Part shown: one piece after another, positions 11,667-19,215 of the stretch | Layout of the letters: every line of letters begins with the position of its first letter | Position numbering within the stretch: position 1 is the stretch's first letter | Source of the DNA: Acidobacteriota bacterium | Lineage (GTDB): Bacteria; Acidobacteriota; Aminicenantia; Aminicenantales; Saccharicenantaceae | Direction: 5' to 3' | DNA: 64,000 nucleotides | Assembly: GCA_039683095.1 (NCBI GenBank) | Contig: JBDKSB010000003.1 | Coordinates: forward strand, 1-64,000 | Program-made: the position numbers and the translations under genes | Notes under the pieces: generated by a model | What the model saw: the letters and a program-made list of their open reading frames with translations, nothing else | Databases searched by the model: none | What the model was told of the DNA's origin: nothing

Positions 11667-12995
11667 ATGGCCAATCTGCTCGTTCTCGGAACTCAATGGG
11701 GCGACGAAGGCAAGGGCAAGATCGTCGACCTCCTGACGCCCGCCTTCGACGTCGTGGCCCGCTACCAGGGCGGACACAACGCCGGCCACACCGTCTGGGT
11801 GCGCGGCCGCAAGATCGTCCTCCATCTCATCCCCTCCGGCATCCTCCATCCCGGGACGCTCTGCGTCATCGGCAACGGCCTGGTGGTCGCTCCCGCCGCT
11901 TTCTTCAAGGAGATCGGCGACCTCGAGGCCCAGGGGGTCGCCGCCGGCCCGGACCGCATCGCCGTCAGCCGCGGCGCCCACCTGATCATGCCCTGGCACC
12001 CGATGTCCGAGCGCGTCTCCGAGGACCGGCGCGGCGCGAAGAAGATCGGCACGACCTGCCGCGGCATCGGCCCGGCCTACGAGGACAAGGCGGCCCGGAT
12101 CGGCGTGAGGGCCGGGGACCTGGCCGACCCGAAGGTCCTGCGCGAGAAGATCGCCGACGCCGCCGCGGCCAAGGGCCCGGCGTTCAAGGCCTTCGGCCTG
12201 CCGCCCCTGGACGTCGAGGCCATCTGCCGGGAGTACGCGGGCTGGGCGGAGAAGCTAGGGCCGTACCTCCGCGACGTCTCGCTGCTCCTCGACGAGCGCA
12301 TGAAGCTCGGCCAGAACGTGCTCTTTGAGGGGGCCCAGGGCGCCCTGCTCGACCTCGACCACGGCACCTATCCGTACGTCACCTCGTCGAGCTCGACGGC
12401 CGGCGGGGCCGCGACCGGGCTCGGCGTCGGCCCGCGGGCCATCCACGGCGTCCTCGGCATCACCAAGGCCTACACGACGCGCGTCGGGGAGGGGCCGTTC
12501 CCGACCGAGCTCGAGGGCGAGACGGGGCGGACGATCGCCGCTCGCGGCGACGAGTTCGGGGCCACGACGGGCCGGGCCCGCCGCTGCGGCTGGTTCGACG
12601 CCGTGGCCGTGCGCTACGCCTGCCGGGTCAACGGGGTCGACCGCATCGCCCTGACCAAGCCCGACGTCCTCGCGGGATTCGCCGAGATCCCGGTCTGCAC
12701 CGGCTACCGCTACAAGGGCGAACGGCTCGCCAGCTTCCCGCCGGAGCCGTGGATCCTCGAGCAGGTCGTCCCGGAATACCGGGTCATGCCGGGCTGGCCC
12801 GAGTCCCTGCACGGCGCGTCCGACCCGGAGGCCCTGCCGAAGACGTTCGCCGAGTATGTCCGCGTCCTGGAGGACCTCGTCGAGGCCAGGGTGGCCATCG
12901 TCTCGACCGGCGTCGAGCGGGCCGAGACGGTTTTCCTCGACGGGAAGCTCCAGGGCCTCGTCGACCTGTCCCGGGTCCGGGCGGCGGCGGGCTGA
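11667..12995 (+). CDS. purA: Adenylosuccinate synthetase
   Basis: PurA joins IMP and aspartate using GTP, the first step from IMP to AMP. The 442 residues start with the GTP-binding GTQWGDEGKGKIVD and continue with YQGGHNAGHTV, GTTCRGIGPAYEDK, FEGAQGALLDLDHGTYPYVTSS and TTGRARRCGWFD, all family hallmarks. Length is normal. PurB, which completes the AMP branch, is encoded about 17 kb away. AAAGGA is the ribosome binding site. alr follows 11 bases after the stop. Confidence 0.97.
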   Translation: MANLLVLGTQWGDEGKGKIVDLLTPAFDVVARYQGGHNAGHTVWVRGRKIVLHLIPSGILHPGTLCVIGNGLVVAPAAFFKEIGDLEAQGVAAGPDRIAVSRGAHLIMPWHPMSERVSEDRRGAKKIGTTCRGIGPAYEDKAARIGVRAGDLADPKVLREKIADAAAAKGPAFKAFGLPPLDVEAICREYAGWAEKLGPYLRDVSLLLDERMKLGQNVLFEGAQGALLDLDHGTYPYVTSSSSTAGGAATGLGVGPRAIHGVLGITKAYTTRVGEGPFPTELEGETGRTIAARGDEFGATTGRARRCGWFDAVAVRYACRVNGVDRIALTKPDVLAGFAEIPVCTGYRYKGERLASFPPEPWILEQVVPEYRVMPGWPESLHGASDPEALPKTFAEYVRVLEDLVEARVAIVSTGVERAETVFLDGKLQGLVDLSRVRAAAG

Positions 12996-13006
12996 GGGGC
13001 GCGGGC

Positions 13007-14152
13007 ATGGGCGGCCGGGCCGTGGAGCGCGTCGAGATCAGCCGCCGGGCCCTCGTCCGCAACATCCGCGGCTTCCGCCGCCTCATCGGGCCGCGGCGGA
13101 AGTTCCTGGCCGTGGTCAAGGCCAACGCCTACGGACACGGCCTTCTCGAGGTCGCCGGGATCGCGGCCGGCGAGGGCGTCGACTGGTTCGGCGTCGATTC
13201 CGTCGACGAGGGCGCGGCCCTGCGCCGGGCCGGGATCGGGGCCCCCATCCTCGTTCTCGGCTACGCCCCCCTGGCCTCGCTCGAAGAGGCCGTGGCCGCG
13301 GACCTGCGCCTCACGGTCTACAACAGGGAAACGGTCGCCCGGCTGGCCGGGCTGGCCGCGCGGCTGAGGAAGACCGTCCGCCTGCACGTCAAGGTCGAGA
13401 CCGGGACGTGGCGCCAGGGCGTGGCGCCGCGGGACCTGCCGGCCTTTGTCCGCGACATCCGCCGCCGGCCCGGCCTGGTCGTCGAGGGGCTGTCGTCGCA
13501 TTTCGCCAACATCGAGGACACGACCAGCCACGACTATCCCCGCCGCCAGCTCGAGACCTACCGCGCGGCCTGCCGGGCCCTCGAGGGCGCCGGCCCGCGC
13601 CTCCCGCTGAAGCACATGTCCTGCACGGCGGCCGCCATCCTCTTCCCCGAACCGGGCTTCAACCTGGCCCGGGTGGGCATCGGTCTCTACGGCCTCTGGC
13701 CCTCGAAGGAGACCTTCCTGTCGTGCCTGCTCGACAGGAGGGAGCCGCTCGCGCTCGAGCCGGTCCTGTCCTGGAAGGCCCGGATCGCCCAGATCAAGAA
13801 GGCGCCGGCCGGGGCCGACATCGGCTACGGCTGCACCTACCGGACGACCCGGCCGACCGTGCTCGCGGTCGTTCCGGTCGGCTACTTCGACGGCTACGAC
13901 CGCGGCCTGTCCAACGCCGCCCACGTGCTCGTCCGGGGCCGGCGGGCGCCCGTGCGCGGCCGGGTGGCCATGGACTTCTTCATGGCCGACGTCACCGACG
14001 TCCCCGCCCCGGCGCTCGAGGACGAGGTGACGCTCATCGGCGCCGACGGCCGGGAGCTGATCACGGCCGACGACCTGGCCTCGCTCGCCGGGACCATCAG
14101 CTACGAGATCCTGGCCCGCATCAACCCCCTCGTCCCCCGGGTCGTCGTCTAG
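13007..14152 (+). CDS. alr: Alanine racemase
   Basis: This PLP enzyme makes D-alanine for peptidoglycan. The 381-residue protein has the cofactor lysine in AVVKANAYGHG (near residue 38), the barrel motif HVKVETGTWRQG where the more usual text is HxKxDTGMxR, the FNLARVGIGLYG segment and a C-terminal beta domain with VPVGYFDGYDRG and VAMDFFMADVTD. The methionine of the usual VCMDQ-type motif is kept but the next residues differ from the textbook form. I chose the ATG giving MGGRAVERVEIS. The frame continues upstream only inside purA. It is probably co-transcribed with purA. Confidence 0.9.
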   Translation: MGGRAVERVEISRRALVRNIRGFRRLIGPRRKFLAVVKANAYGHGLLEVAGIAAGEGVDWFGVDSVDEGAALRRAGIGAPILVLGYAPLASLEEAVAADLRLTVYNRETVARLAGLAARLRKTVRLHVKVETGTWRQGVAPRDLPAFVRDIRRRPGLVVEGLSSHFANIEDTTSHDYPRRQLETYRAACRALEGAGPRLPLKHMSCTAAAILFPEPGFNLARVGIGLYGLWPSKETFLSCLLDRREPLALEPVLSWKARIAQIKKAPAGADIGYGCTYRTTRPTVLAVVPVGYFDGYDRGLSNAAHVLVRGRRAPVRGRVAMDFFMADVTDVPAPALEDEVTLIGADGRELITADDLASLAGTISYEILARINPLVPRVVV

Positions 14153-14223
14153 CAGGGGAGCGGGGAATGCGGCTTCCCTCGGGCCCTTTGAAAAAAACAC
14201 TACTGGAATTATAGGAATTCGTG

Positions 14224-14229
14224 TATAAT
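14224..14229 (+). promoter_or_regulatory. -10 element upstream of the PAS-domain gene
   Basis: A perfect TATAAT lies 22 bases before the ATG in a locally AT-rich stretch. No good -35 box is seen at the right spacing (TTGAAA at 14188 is 30 bases away). Confidence 0.45.
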
Positions 14230-14251
14230 GTCGGCCTGGAGGAGGTGGGCG

Positions 14252-14716
14252 ATGGCCAATGAAGAGAGGACCAAGGCCGCGGCCGCGCCGGTCGAGCTCG
14301 ACCGCGGAGCGCTCAGCGCGGAGCAGATCGACCTGATGATGACGCATCTGCCAGTCGACGTCTCGTTCGTCGACGAGACCGACACCGTGCGCTATTATTC
14401 GGCGTCGCCCGGCCGCATCTTCCGCCGGACGCCGTCGGTGATCGGCCGGAAGGTCCAGAACTGCCACCCGGCCGAGAGCGTCCACATCGTCCAGCGGATC
14501 GTCGACGCCTTCCGGAGAGGGGAGCGGGACACGGCCGAGTTCTGGATCGAGCTCCACGGCCGGTTCGTCCACATCCGCTATTTCGCCCTGCGGGACAAGG
14601 CCGGAGCGTACCGGGGCGTCCTCGAGGTTTCCCAGGACGCGACGGGCATCCGGGCCCTGCGCGGCGAGCGGCGCCTGCTCGATTGGGACCGGGCCGAGCA
14701 TCAGGGAGACATCTGA
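14252..14716 (+). CDS. PAS-domain protein (PAS_10, like the C-terminus of DUF438 proteins)
   Basis: The 154-residue protein is a stand-alone PAS domain. It carries LPVDVSFVDETDTVRYYSAS, IGRKVQNCHPAESVHIV and a WIELHGRFVHIRYFALRD segment, which I recognise from the C-terminal PAS region of DUF438 proteins. Those proteins usually carry an extra DUF438 or hemerythrin part that is missing here. PAS domains of this sort bind small ligands or cofactors. The Cys-His pair in NCHP is notable, but its role is unknown. I chose the ATG after GGAGGAGG rather than an earlier in-frame ATG. It is followed by a desulforedoxin-like mini-protein and Fe-S genes, which points to redox sensing, but this is inference. 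Confidence 0.75.
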   Translation: MANEERTKAAAAPVELDRGALSAEQIDLMMTHLPVDVSFVDETDTVRYYSASPGRIFRRTPSVIGRKVQNCHPAESVHIVQRIVDAFRRGERDTAEFWIELHGRFVHIRYFALRDKAGAYRGVLEVSQDATGIRALRGERRLLDWDRAEHQGDI

Positions 14717-14763
14717 CCCGCCGGATGGCGGGCCGATCGATCGTCGCAGGAGGGAGGAACGAG

Positions 14764-14949
14764 ATGGCCACCACGAAAGCGAAGAAGCCGGCTCCGAAGC
14801 CCAAGGGCCGGAAGGCCGCGGCCAGGCCGGGGAAGCCCGCGCTCGAGTGCGGCGTCTGCGGCTACCGGCTGATCGTCGACGAGGCCTGCGGCTGCACCGA
14901 AGAGCACGTGCTCTTCTGCTGCGGCCAGCCGATGAAGAAAAAGGGCTAG
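14764..14949 (+). CDS. Small desulforedoxin-like metal-ribbon protein
   Basis: The 61-residue protein has a Lys/Ala/Pro-rich N-terminal tail (about 1-26) followed by a compact domain with CGVCGYRL, CGC and FCCGQPM. The CxxC and CCGxPM pattern is that of desulforedoxin and of the N-terminal iron site of desulfoferrodoxin. The extra CGC means more cysteines are present than a single iron site needs. It could bind iron or zinc. I know of no established function for this stand-alone form. A GGAGG-type ribosome binding site precedes the ATG, and a short GC-rich hairpin (14717-14732) lies between it and the PAS gene. Confidence 0.7.
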   Translation: MATTKAKKPAPKPKGRKAAARPGKPALECGVCGYRLIVDEACGCTEEHVLFCCGQPMKKKG

Positions 14950-14972
14950 CCCGGCCGGACCGGCCCTGCGCC

Positions 14973-15001
14973 TTGTCATGCGCCACCGGGCGGCGTAAAA
15001 T
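14973..15001 (+). promoter_or_regulatory. Promoter of the Nfu/IscS/IscU/NadA gene group
   Basis: TTGTCA and TAAAAT are separated by 17 bases, 37 bases ahead of the Nfu-type start codon. Confidence 0.65.
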
Positions 15002-15037
15002 AAGGGGACCAGCGCCCGGACAGACGAGGAGATTTAC

Positions 15038-15259
15038 ATGAAAGAGAAGGTCGAACAAGCTTTGTCCAAGATCCGCCCGGCCCTCCAGGCCGACGGCGGC
15101 GACGTTGAGCTCGTGGACGTCGGGCCGGACGGCGTCGTCAAGGTCCGCCTGCGCGGCGCCTGCGGCGGCTGCCCGATGTCGCAGCTGACCCTGAAGATGA
15201 GCATCGAGCGGATCGTCAAGAAAGAGGTCCCCGAGGTCACGGCCGTCGAAGCCGTCTGA
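15038..15259 (+). CDS. NifU C-terminal-domain (Nfu-type) Fe-S carrier
   Basis: Proteins of this kind hold a [4Fe-4S] cluster between two copies and hand it to target enzymes. The 73 residues match the minimal Nfu domain: LQADGGDVELVDV, then the cluster motif GACGGCPMSQ (two cysteines separated by two residues) and a closing helix-strand. It comes just before cysteine desulfurase, IscU-type scaffold and NadA genes, which fits delivery of clusters within this island. The gap to the next gene is 65 bases and GC-rich. Confidence 0.92.
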   Translation: MKEKVEQALSKIRPALQADGGDVELVDVGPDGVVKVRLRGACGGCPMSQLTLKMSIERIVKKEVPEVTAVEAV

Positions 15260-15324
15260 TCCCGGCCGCCGCCGGCCGCCGGGGACGGGCCGTCCCGCCG
15301 GAGGCCGCCGGAGGGGGAAGGGTC

Positions 15325-16506
15325 ATGAAGAGGATCTATCTCGACCATATCGCGGCTACGCCCGTGCGCCCCGAGGTTCTCGAGGCCATGCGGCCGTTCC
15401 TGGCCGACTCGTTCGGCAATCCCCAGAGCCTTCACGCCTGGGGGCGGCAGGCCCAGGAAGCGGTCGAGGCCGCCCGGGCCGAGGTCGCCGCCCTGATCGG
15501 GGCCGATCCCGCGGAGATCTACTTCACGGCCAGCGGCAGCGAGGCCAACAACTTCGCCGTCAAGGGCCTGGCCGCGGGCCAGCAGGCCCGGGGCCGGCAC
15601 CTGGTCGTCTCGGCCATCGAGCACACCTCCGTCCTCAATTCGGTCAAGGCCCTGGAGAAGTCCGGCTTCACGGCCACGCTCGTCCCCGTCGATCGCGAGG
15701 GACGGGTGGACCCGGCCGCGGTGGAGAAGGCCCTGACCAGGGAGACCGTCCTGGTCTCGGTGATGACCGCCAACAGCGAGGTCGGGACGATCGAGCCGGC
15801 GGCCGAGATCGCCGCTGTCTGCCGGGCCCGCAACATCCTCTTCCACACCGACGCCGTGGCCGCGGCCGGCAGCATCCCGGTCGACGTCAAGGCCCTCGGG
15901 GCCGACGCCCTGAGCCTGGCCGGCGACCAGTTCTACGGGCCCAAGGGCGCGGCCGCCCTTTTCGTCCGCAAGGGCGTCCGCATCATGCCGCTCATCGACG
16001 GCGGCATCCAGGAGGGCGGGCGCCGGGGCGGCACCGAGAACGTGGCCGGCATCGTCGGGCTGGGCCGGGCCGCCGCCCTGGCCCGGACGGAAATGGCCGC
16101 CCGGGCCGCCGCCCTCGTCCCGCTGCGGGACCGCCTGCTCGAGGAGCTGCCCCGGCGCGTCGGGCACGTCCTCGTGACCGGCCCGCGGACCGGCCGGCTG
16201 CCCTTCCACGCCAGCTTCTGCGTCGAGTTCGTCGAAGGGGAAGGCATGCTCCTCTTCCTGGACATGAAGGGCTTCGCCGCCTCGAGCGGCTCGGCCTGCA
16301 CCTCCAAATCCCTCAAGGCCTCGCACGTGCTCCTGGCCATGGGCCTAGACCACGCCACCGCCCAGGGATCGCTCATCTTCAGCCTGATCGACGGGACGAA
16401 GGGCGGGGACGTCGAGGCCCTGCTCGAGAGCTTCCCGCCGATCGTCGAACGGCTGCGGGGCATGTCCCCGCTCTATACCGAGTTTCTCAAGCAGCGAGGT
16501 TCCTGA
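15325..16506 (+). CDS. iscS: IscS/NifS-type cysteine desulfurase homologue lacking the PLP lysine
   Basis: The family takes sulfur from cysteine for Fe-S clusters using PLP. The 393 residues are a full-length fold with YLDHIAATPV, the PLP-stacking His100 (SAIEHTSVL), Asp176 (FHTDAV) and the sulfur-accepting Cys325 in SSGSACTSKSL. At the place of the usual Ser-x-His-Lys before the YGPKG motif the sequence reads AGDQFYGPKG, so the lysine that holds PLP is Gln202 and the preceding His is Asp201. The Gln normally found after the Asp-Ala-Val motif is Ala179. The reading is clear in the DNA. An Archaeoglobus IscS without this lysine has been described. Its stop overlaps the iscU start by one base. 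Confidence 0.88.
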   Translation: MKRIYLDHIAATPVRPEVLEAMRPFLADSFGNPQSLHAWGRQAQEAVEAARAEVAALIGADPAEIYFTASGSEANNFAVKGLAAGQQARGRHLVVSAIEHTSVLNSVKALEKSGFTATLVPVDREGRVDPAAVEKALTRETVLVSVMTANSEVGTIEPAAEIAAVCRARNILFHTDAVAAAGSIPVDVKALGADALSLAGDQFYGPKGAAALFVRKGVRIMPLIDGGIQEGGRRGGTENVAGIVGLGRAAALARTEMAARAAALVPLRDRLLEELPRRVGHVLVTGPRTGRLPFHASFCVEFVEGEGMLLFLDMKGFAASSGSACTSKSLKASHVLLAMGLDHATAQGSLIFSLIDGTKGGDVEALLESFPPIVERLRGMSPLYTEFLKQRGS

Positions 16507-17087
16507 TGTACAGCGACAAAGTGATGGACCATTTCGCCAATCCCCGCAACGTCGGGATCATCCCCGACGCCGACGGCGTGGGTCAGGTCGGCAATCCGGT
16601 CTGCGGCGACATGATGACCTTCTACATCAAGGTCAGGGACGGACGGCTGGCCGACGTCAAGTTCCAGACCTTCGGCTGCGGCGCGGCCATCGCCGTGTCC
16701 AGCATGGTCAGCGAGATGGCCAAGGGCAAGACGATCGACGAGGCCCTGGCCATCACCAACGAGCTCGTGGCCCAGGAGCTCGGCGGGCTGCCGAAGAACA
16801 AGATGCACTGCTCCAACCTCGGCGCCGACGCCCTGCACGAGGCCATCAGGAATTACCGCGACCGGCAGGCCGGCCTGGTCCCGGCCGGGGCCGCGGCCTC
16901 CGACCCGCACGAGCACGACGAGGGGATGGCCTGCCCCTACTGCGACACGGCCCTGGACGAGAAGGACAAGACCTTCTGCCGGGCCTGCCGGATCGAGTTC
17001 GAGGAGTGCCCGTCCTGCGGCGGCATAACCAAGAAGGGCGACTCGGCCTGCATCCATTGCGGCCGGCCCCTGCGGGGCGAGGCCTGA
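16506..17087 (+). CDS. iscU: IscU-type Fe-S scaffold fused to C-terminal zinc ribbons
   Basis: The first 120 or so residues are an IscU/NifU N-terminal scaffold, on which Fe-S clusters are built from sulfur supplied by the desulfurase. The three ligand cysteines are present (Cys33 in GNPVCGD with Asp35, Cys58 in TFGCGAAIA, Cys102 in HCSNLGADAL). After a linker with a DPHEHDE stretch, a C-terminal part (about 141-193) carries four more CxxC pairs (143/146, 158/161, 168/171, 182/185), which look like two zinc ribbons. Ordinary IscU is about 125-150 residues and lacks this. The ATG shares a base with the iscS stop. Confidence 0.9.
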   Translation: MYSDKVMDHFANPRNVGIIPDADGVGQVGNPVCGDMMTFYIKVRDGRLADVKFQTFGCGAAIAVSSMVSEMAKGKTIDEALAITNELVAQELGGLPKNKMHCSNLGADALHEAIRNYRDRQAGLVPAGAAASDPHEHDEGMACPYCDTALDEKDKTFCRACRIEFEECPSCGGITKKGDSACIHCGRPLRGEA

Positions 17088-17091
17088 GACG

Positions 17092-17991
17092 ATGGACGTC
17101 CTCGAGCGGATCGGCGAGCTGAAGCGGCGCGGGAACGCCGTCATCCTGGCCCACAACTACCAGGCCCCGGAGGTCCAGGACGCGGCCGACTTCGTCGGCG
17201 ACTCCCTCGAGCTCAGCCGCAAGGCCGCCGGGCTCGAAGCCTCGACCATAGTCTTCTGCGGCGTCCACTTCATGGCCGAGACGGCCGCCGTGCTGGCGCC
17301 GGGCAAGACCGTCCTCCTGCCCGAGATCGAAGCCGGCTGCCCCATGGCCGACATGATCAACGGCCGCGAGCTCCGGGCCTGGAAGGCCGGCCATCCCGGC
17401 CTGCCGGTCGTCTGCTACGTCAACAGCAGCGCCGAGGTCAAGGCCGAGAGCGATGTCTGCTGCACCTCGAGCAACGCCATCGCGGTCGTCAACTCGCTCG
17501 GGACCGACAAGGTCCTGTTCGTGCCGGACAAGAACCTGGCCGCCTATGTCGCCCGGGAGACGCACAAGACCGTGATCGCCTGGGACGGCTACTGTTACGT
17601 CCATCACCGCTTCACGCCGCGGGACATCGAAGAGGCCCGGGCCCGCCACCCGGAGGCCGAGGTCTGGGTCCACCCGGAATGCCCCATGGACGTCATCGAG
17701 CGGGCCGACCGGGTCCTGTCGACCGGCAAGATGGTCGTCGAGGCCCGGACGACGTCCCGCCGGGAGATCGTCATCGGCACCGAGAAGGGCATCATCTACC
17801 GCCTGTCCAGGGAGAATCCCGGGGTGAGATTCTATCCGGCCCGCGAGACCGCTCTCTGCGCCCATATGAAAATGACGACGCTCCCCAAGGTCCTGCGGGC
17901 CCTGGAGACCGGCACGACCAGGGTCGAGGTCCCCGCCGACGTCGCCGACCGGGCCCGGGGCGCCATCCAGGCCATGATCCGGATCTCCTGA
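17092..17991 (+). CDS. nadA: Quinolinate synthase
   Basis: NadA condenses iminoaspartate with dihydroxyacetone phosphate to quinolinate in NAD synthesis, using a [4Fe-4S] cluster. The 299 residues show the short form of the family with LAHNYQAPEVQD, FCGVHFMAETA, and the likely cluster ligands Cys83 (EAGCPMAD), Cys168 (GYCYVHHRF) and Cys256 (ALCAHMKMTTL). No nadB or nadC is nearby. It starts four bases after the iscU stop, so a cluster-dependent enzyme is made alongside the scaffold genes. Confidence 0.96.
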   Translation: MDVLERIGELKRRGNAVILAHNYQAPEVQDAADFVGDSLELSRKAAGLEASTIVFCGVHFMAETAAVLAPGKTVLLPEIEAGCPMADMINGRELRAWKAGHPGLPVVCYVNSSAEVKAESDVCCTSSNAIAVVNSLGTDKVLFVPDKNLAAYVARETHKTVIAWDGYCYVHHRFTPRDIEEARARHPEAEVWVHPECPMDVIERADRVLSTGKMVVEARTTSRREIVIGTEKGIIYRLSRENPGVRFYPARETALCAHMKMTTLPKVLRALETGTTRVEVPADVADRARGAIQAMIRIS

Positions 17992-17995
17992 TTGA

Positions 17996-18001
17996 TATAT
18001 T
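17996..18001 (+). promoter_or_regulatory. Possible -10 element for rubrerythrin
   Basis: TATATT lies in a short AT-rich gap 22 bases before the ATG. I see no convincing -35 box because the upstream DNA is nadA coding sequence. Confidence 0.35.
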
Positions 18002-18023
18002 GTCAGCAAAAGGAGAACGCGCC

Positions 18024-18527
18024 ATGATGAAGACGACCGAAGACAACGTCAAGGCCGCCTTGGCCGGCGAGAGCCAGGCTCACGTGAAGTACGCCGCCTT
18101 CGCCGGGAAAGCCGAGGCCGAGAAGCTGGCGAACATCGCCCGGACCTTCAAGGCCAATTCCTACGCCGAGCAGGTCCACGCCTCGAACTACGTCAGGATC
18201 CTGGGCGCGCTGGGCCCGACCAAGGACAACCTGGCCGCGGCGGAAGGGGGCGAATCGCACGAGATCGCCGAGATGTACCCGGCCTTCATCGCCGCGGCGG
18301 AGAACGAGGGCGAAAAAGCGGCCGGGACCTATTTCCGGTACTCCCTGGCCGCGGAGAAGGTCCATGCGGGCATGTACCGGGCAGCCCGCGAGGCGGTCGC
18401 GGCGGGCCAGGACATCGCCTTCAAGCCCATCCACGTCTGCTCGGTCTGCGGCTTCACCATGGAAGGCGACGCGCCGGACAAGTGCCCGATCTGCGGCTCG
18501 CCCAAGTCCAAGTTCGTCGCCTTCTGA
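18024..18527 (+). CDS. Rubrerythrin
   Basis: Rubrerythrin reduces hydrogen peroxide in anaerobes with a diiron centre, taking electrons from rubredoxin. The 167 residues have an N-terminal four-helix domain with iron-ligand motifs (AGESQAHVKYAAFA, ANSYAEQVHASNY, AENEGEKAAGTYF, AAEKVHAGMY) and a C-terminal rubredoxin-like knuckle domain (CSVCGFTM, CPICGSPKSKF). AAAGGAGA precedes the ATG. The rubredoxin and rubredoxin-reductase-like genes about 8 kb upstream could provide its electron supply. Confidence 0.95.
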   Translation: MMKTTEDNVKAALAGESQAHVKYAAFAGKAEAEKLANIARTFKANSYAEQVHASNYVRILGALGPTKDNLAAAEGGESHEIAEMYPAFIAAAENEGEKAAGTYFRYSLAAEKVHAGMYRAAREAVAAGQDIAFKPIHVCSVCGFTMEGDAPDKCPICGSPKSKFVAF

Positions 18528-18555
18528 GGCCGGGCCGGCGAAAGGGGAGGGGCCC

Positions 18556-19215
18556 ATGGAGGCCGCGCGACTGCGGATCAAGCCGATCATCAGGCTGCTG
18601 CGGAAACACTACCCGGAGGCGCGGACGGCGCTCGAGTTCCGGAACCCGCTCCAGATCCTCGTGGCCACGATGCTGGCCGCCCAGAGCACCGACAAGCTGG
18701 TCAACACGGTCACGCCGGCCCTGTTCCGCAAGTACCCGACGGCCGAGGCCTTCGCCCGGGCCGATCGGGCCGAGCTCGAGCGGGAGATCCACGCGACCGG
18801 CTTCTTCCGGAACAAGGCCAAGGCCATCATCGGGGCGGCGCAGCGGATCGTCTCGGCCTACGGCGGCGCCGTCCCGGACTCCATGGAGGAGCTGACGACC
18901 CTGCCTGGCGTGGCCCGCAAGACGGCCAACATCGTCCTCTCGGCGGGCTACGGCAAGGCGGAAGGGATCGCCGTCGATACCCACGCCCTGCGCCTCTCCC
19001 AGCGGCTCGGCCTGAGCGGGGAGAAGGACCCGGTCAAGGTCGAGCGCGACCTCATGGCCCTGGTGCCCCGGCCCGATTGGCTCGATTTCAACTTTCTGCT
19101 CGTGGATCACGGCCGGGCCGTCTGCCAGGCCCGCAAGCCGGACTGCCCGGGCTGCTTCCTGAGGCGGCTCTGCCCCTCCGCCGCGGAGTTCTTCCCGGAG
19201 CTGGAGGGCCCGTGA
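18556..19215 (+). CDS. nth: Endonuclease III
   Basis: Nth removes oxidised pyrimidines and nicks the abasic site in base-excision repair. The 219-residue protein has the helix-hairpin-helix LPGVARKTAN with catalytic Lys122, the catalytic Asp141 in VDTHALRLSQRLGL, and a C-terminal cluster motif with spacing C-x6-C-x2-C-x5-C (190, 197, 200, 206) that binds [4Fe-4S]. All key residues are present. Its stop overlaps the GTG start of amrS. Confidence 0.96.
   Translation: MEAARLRIKPIIRLLRKHYPEARTALEFRNPLQILVATMLAAQSTDKLVNTVTPALFRKYPTAEAFARADRAELEREIHATGFFRNKAKAIIGAAQRIVSAYGGAVPDSMEELTTLPGVARKTANIVLSAGYGKAEGIAVDTHALRLSQRLGLSGEKDPVKVERDLMALVPRPDWLDFNFLLVDHGRAVCQARKPDCPGCFLRRLCPSAAEFFPELEGP

Noticed and set aside
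12749-13006. Longer N-terminal extension of alanine racemase
   Set aside because: The extra frame lies inside purA and has no family similarity; the ATG at 13007 gives the expected start.
14717-14732. CCCGCC/GGCGGG hairpin after the PAS gene as a terminator
   Set aside because: No T-run follows; it lies in a GC-rich short gap where such repeats arise easily.
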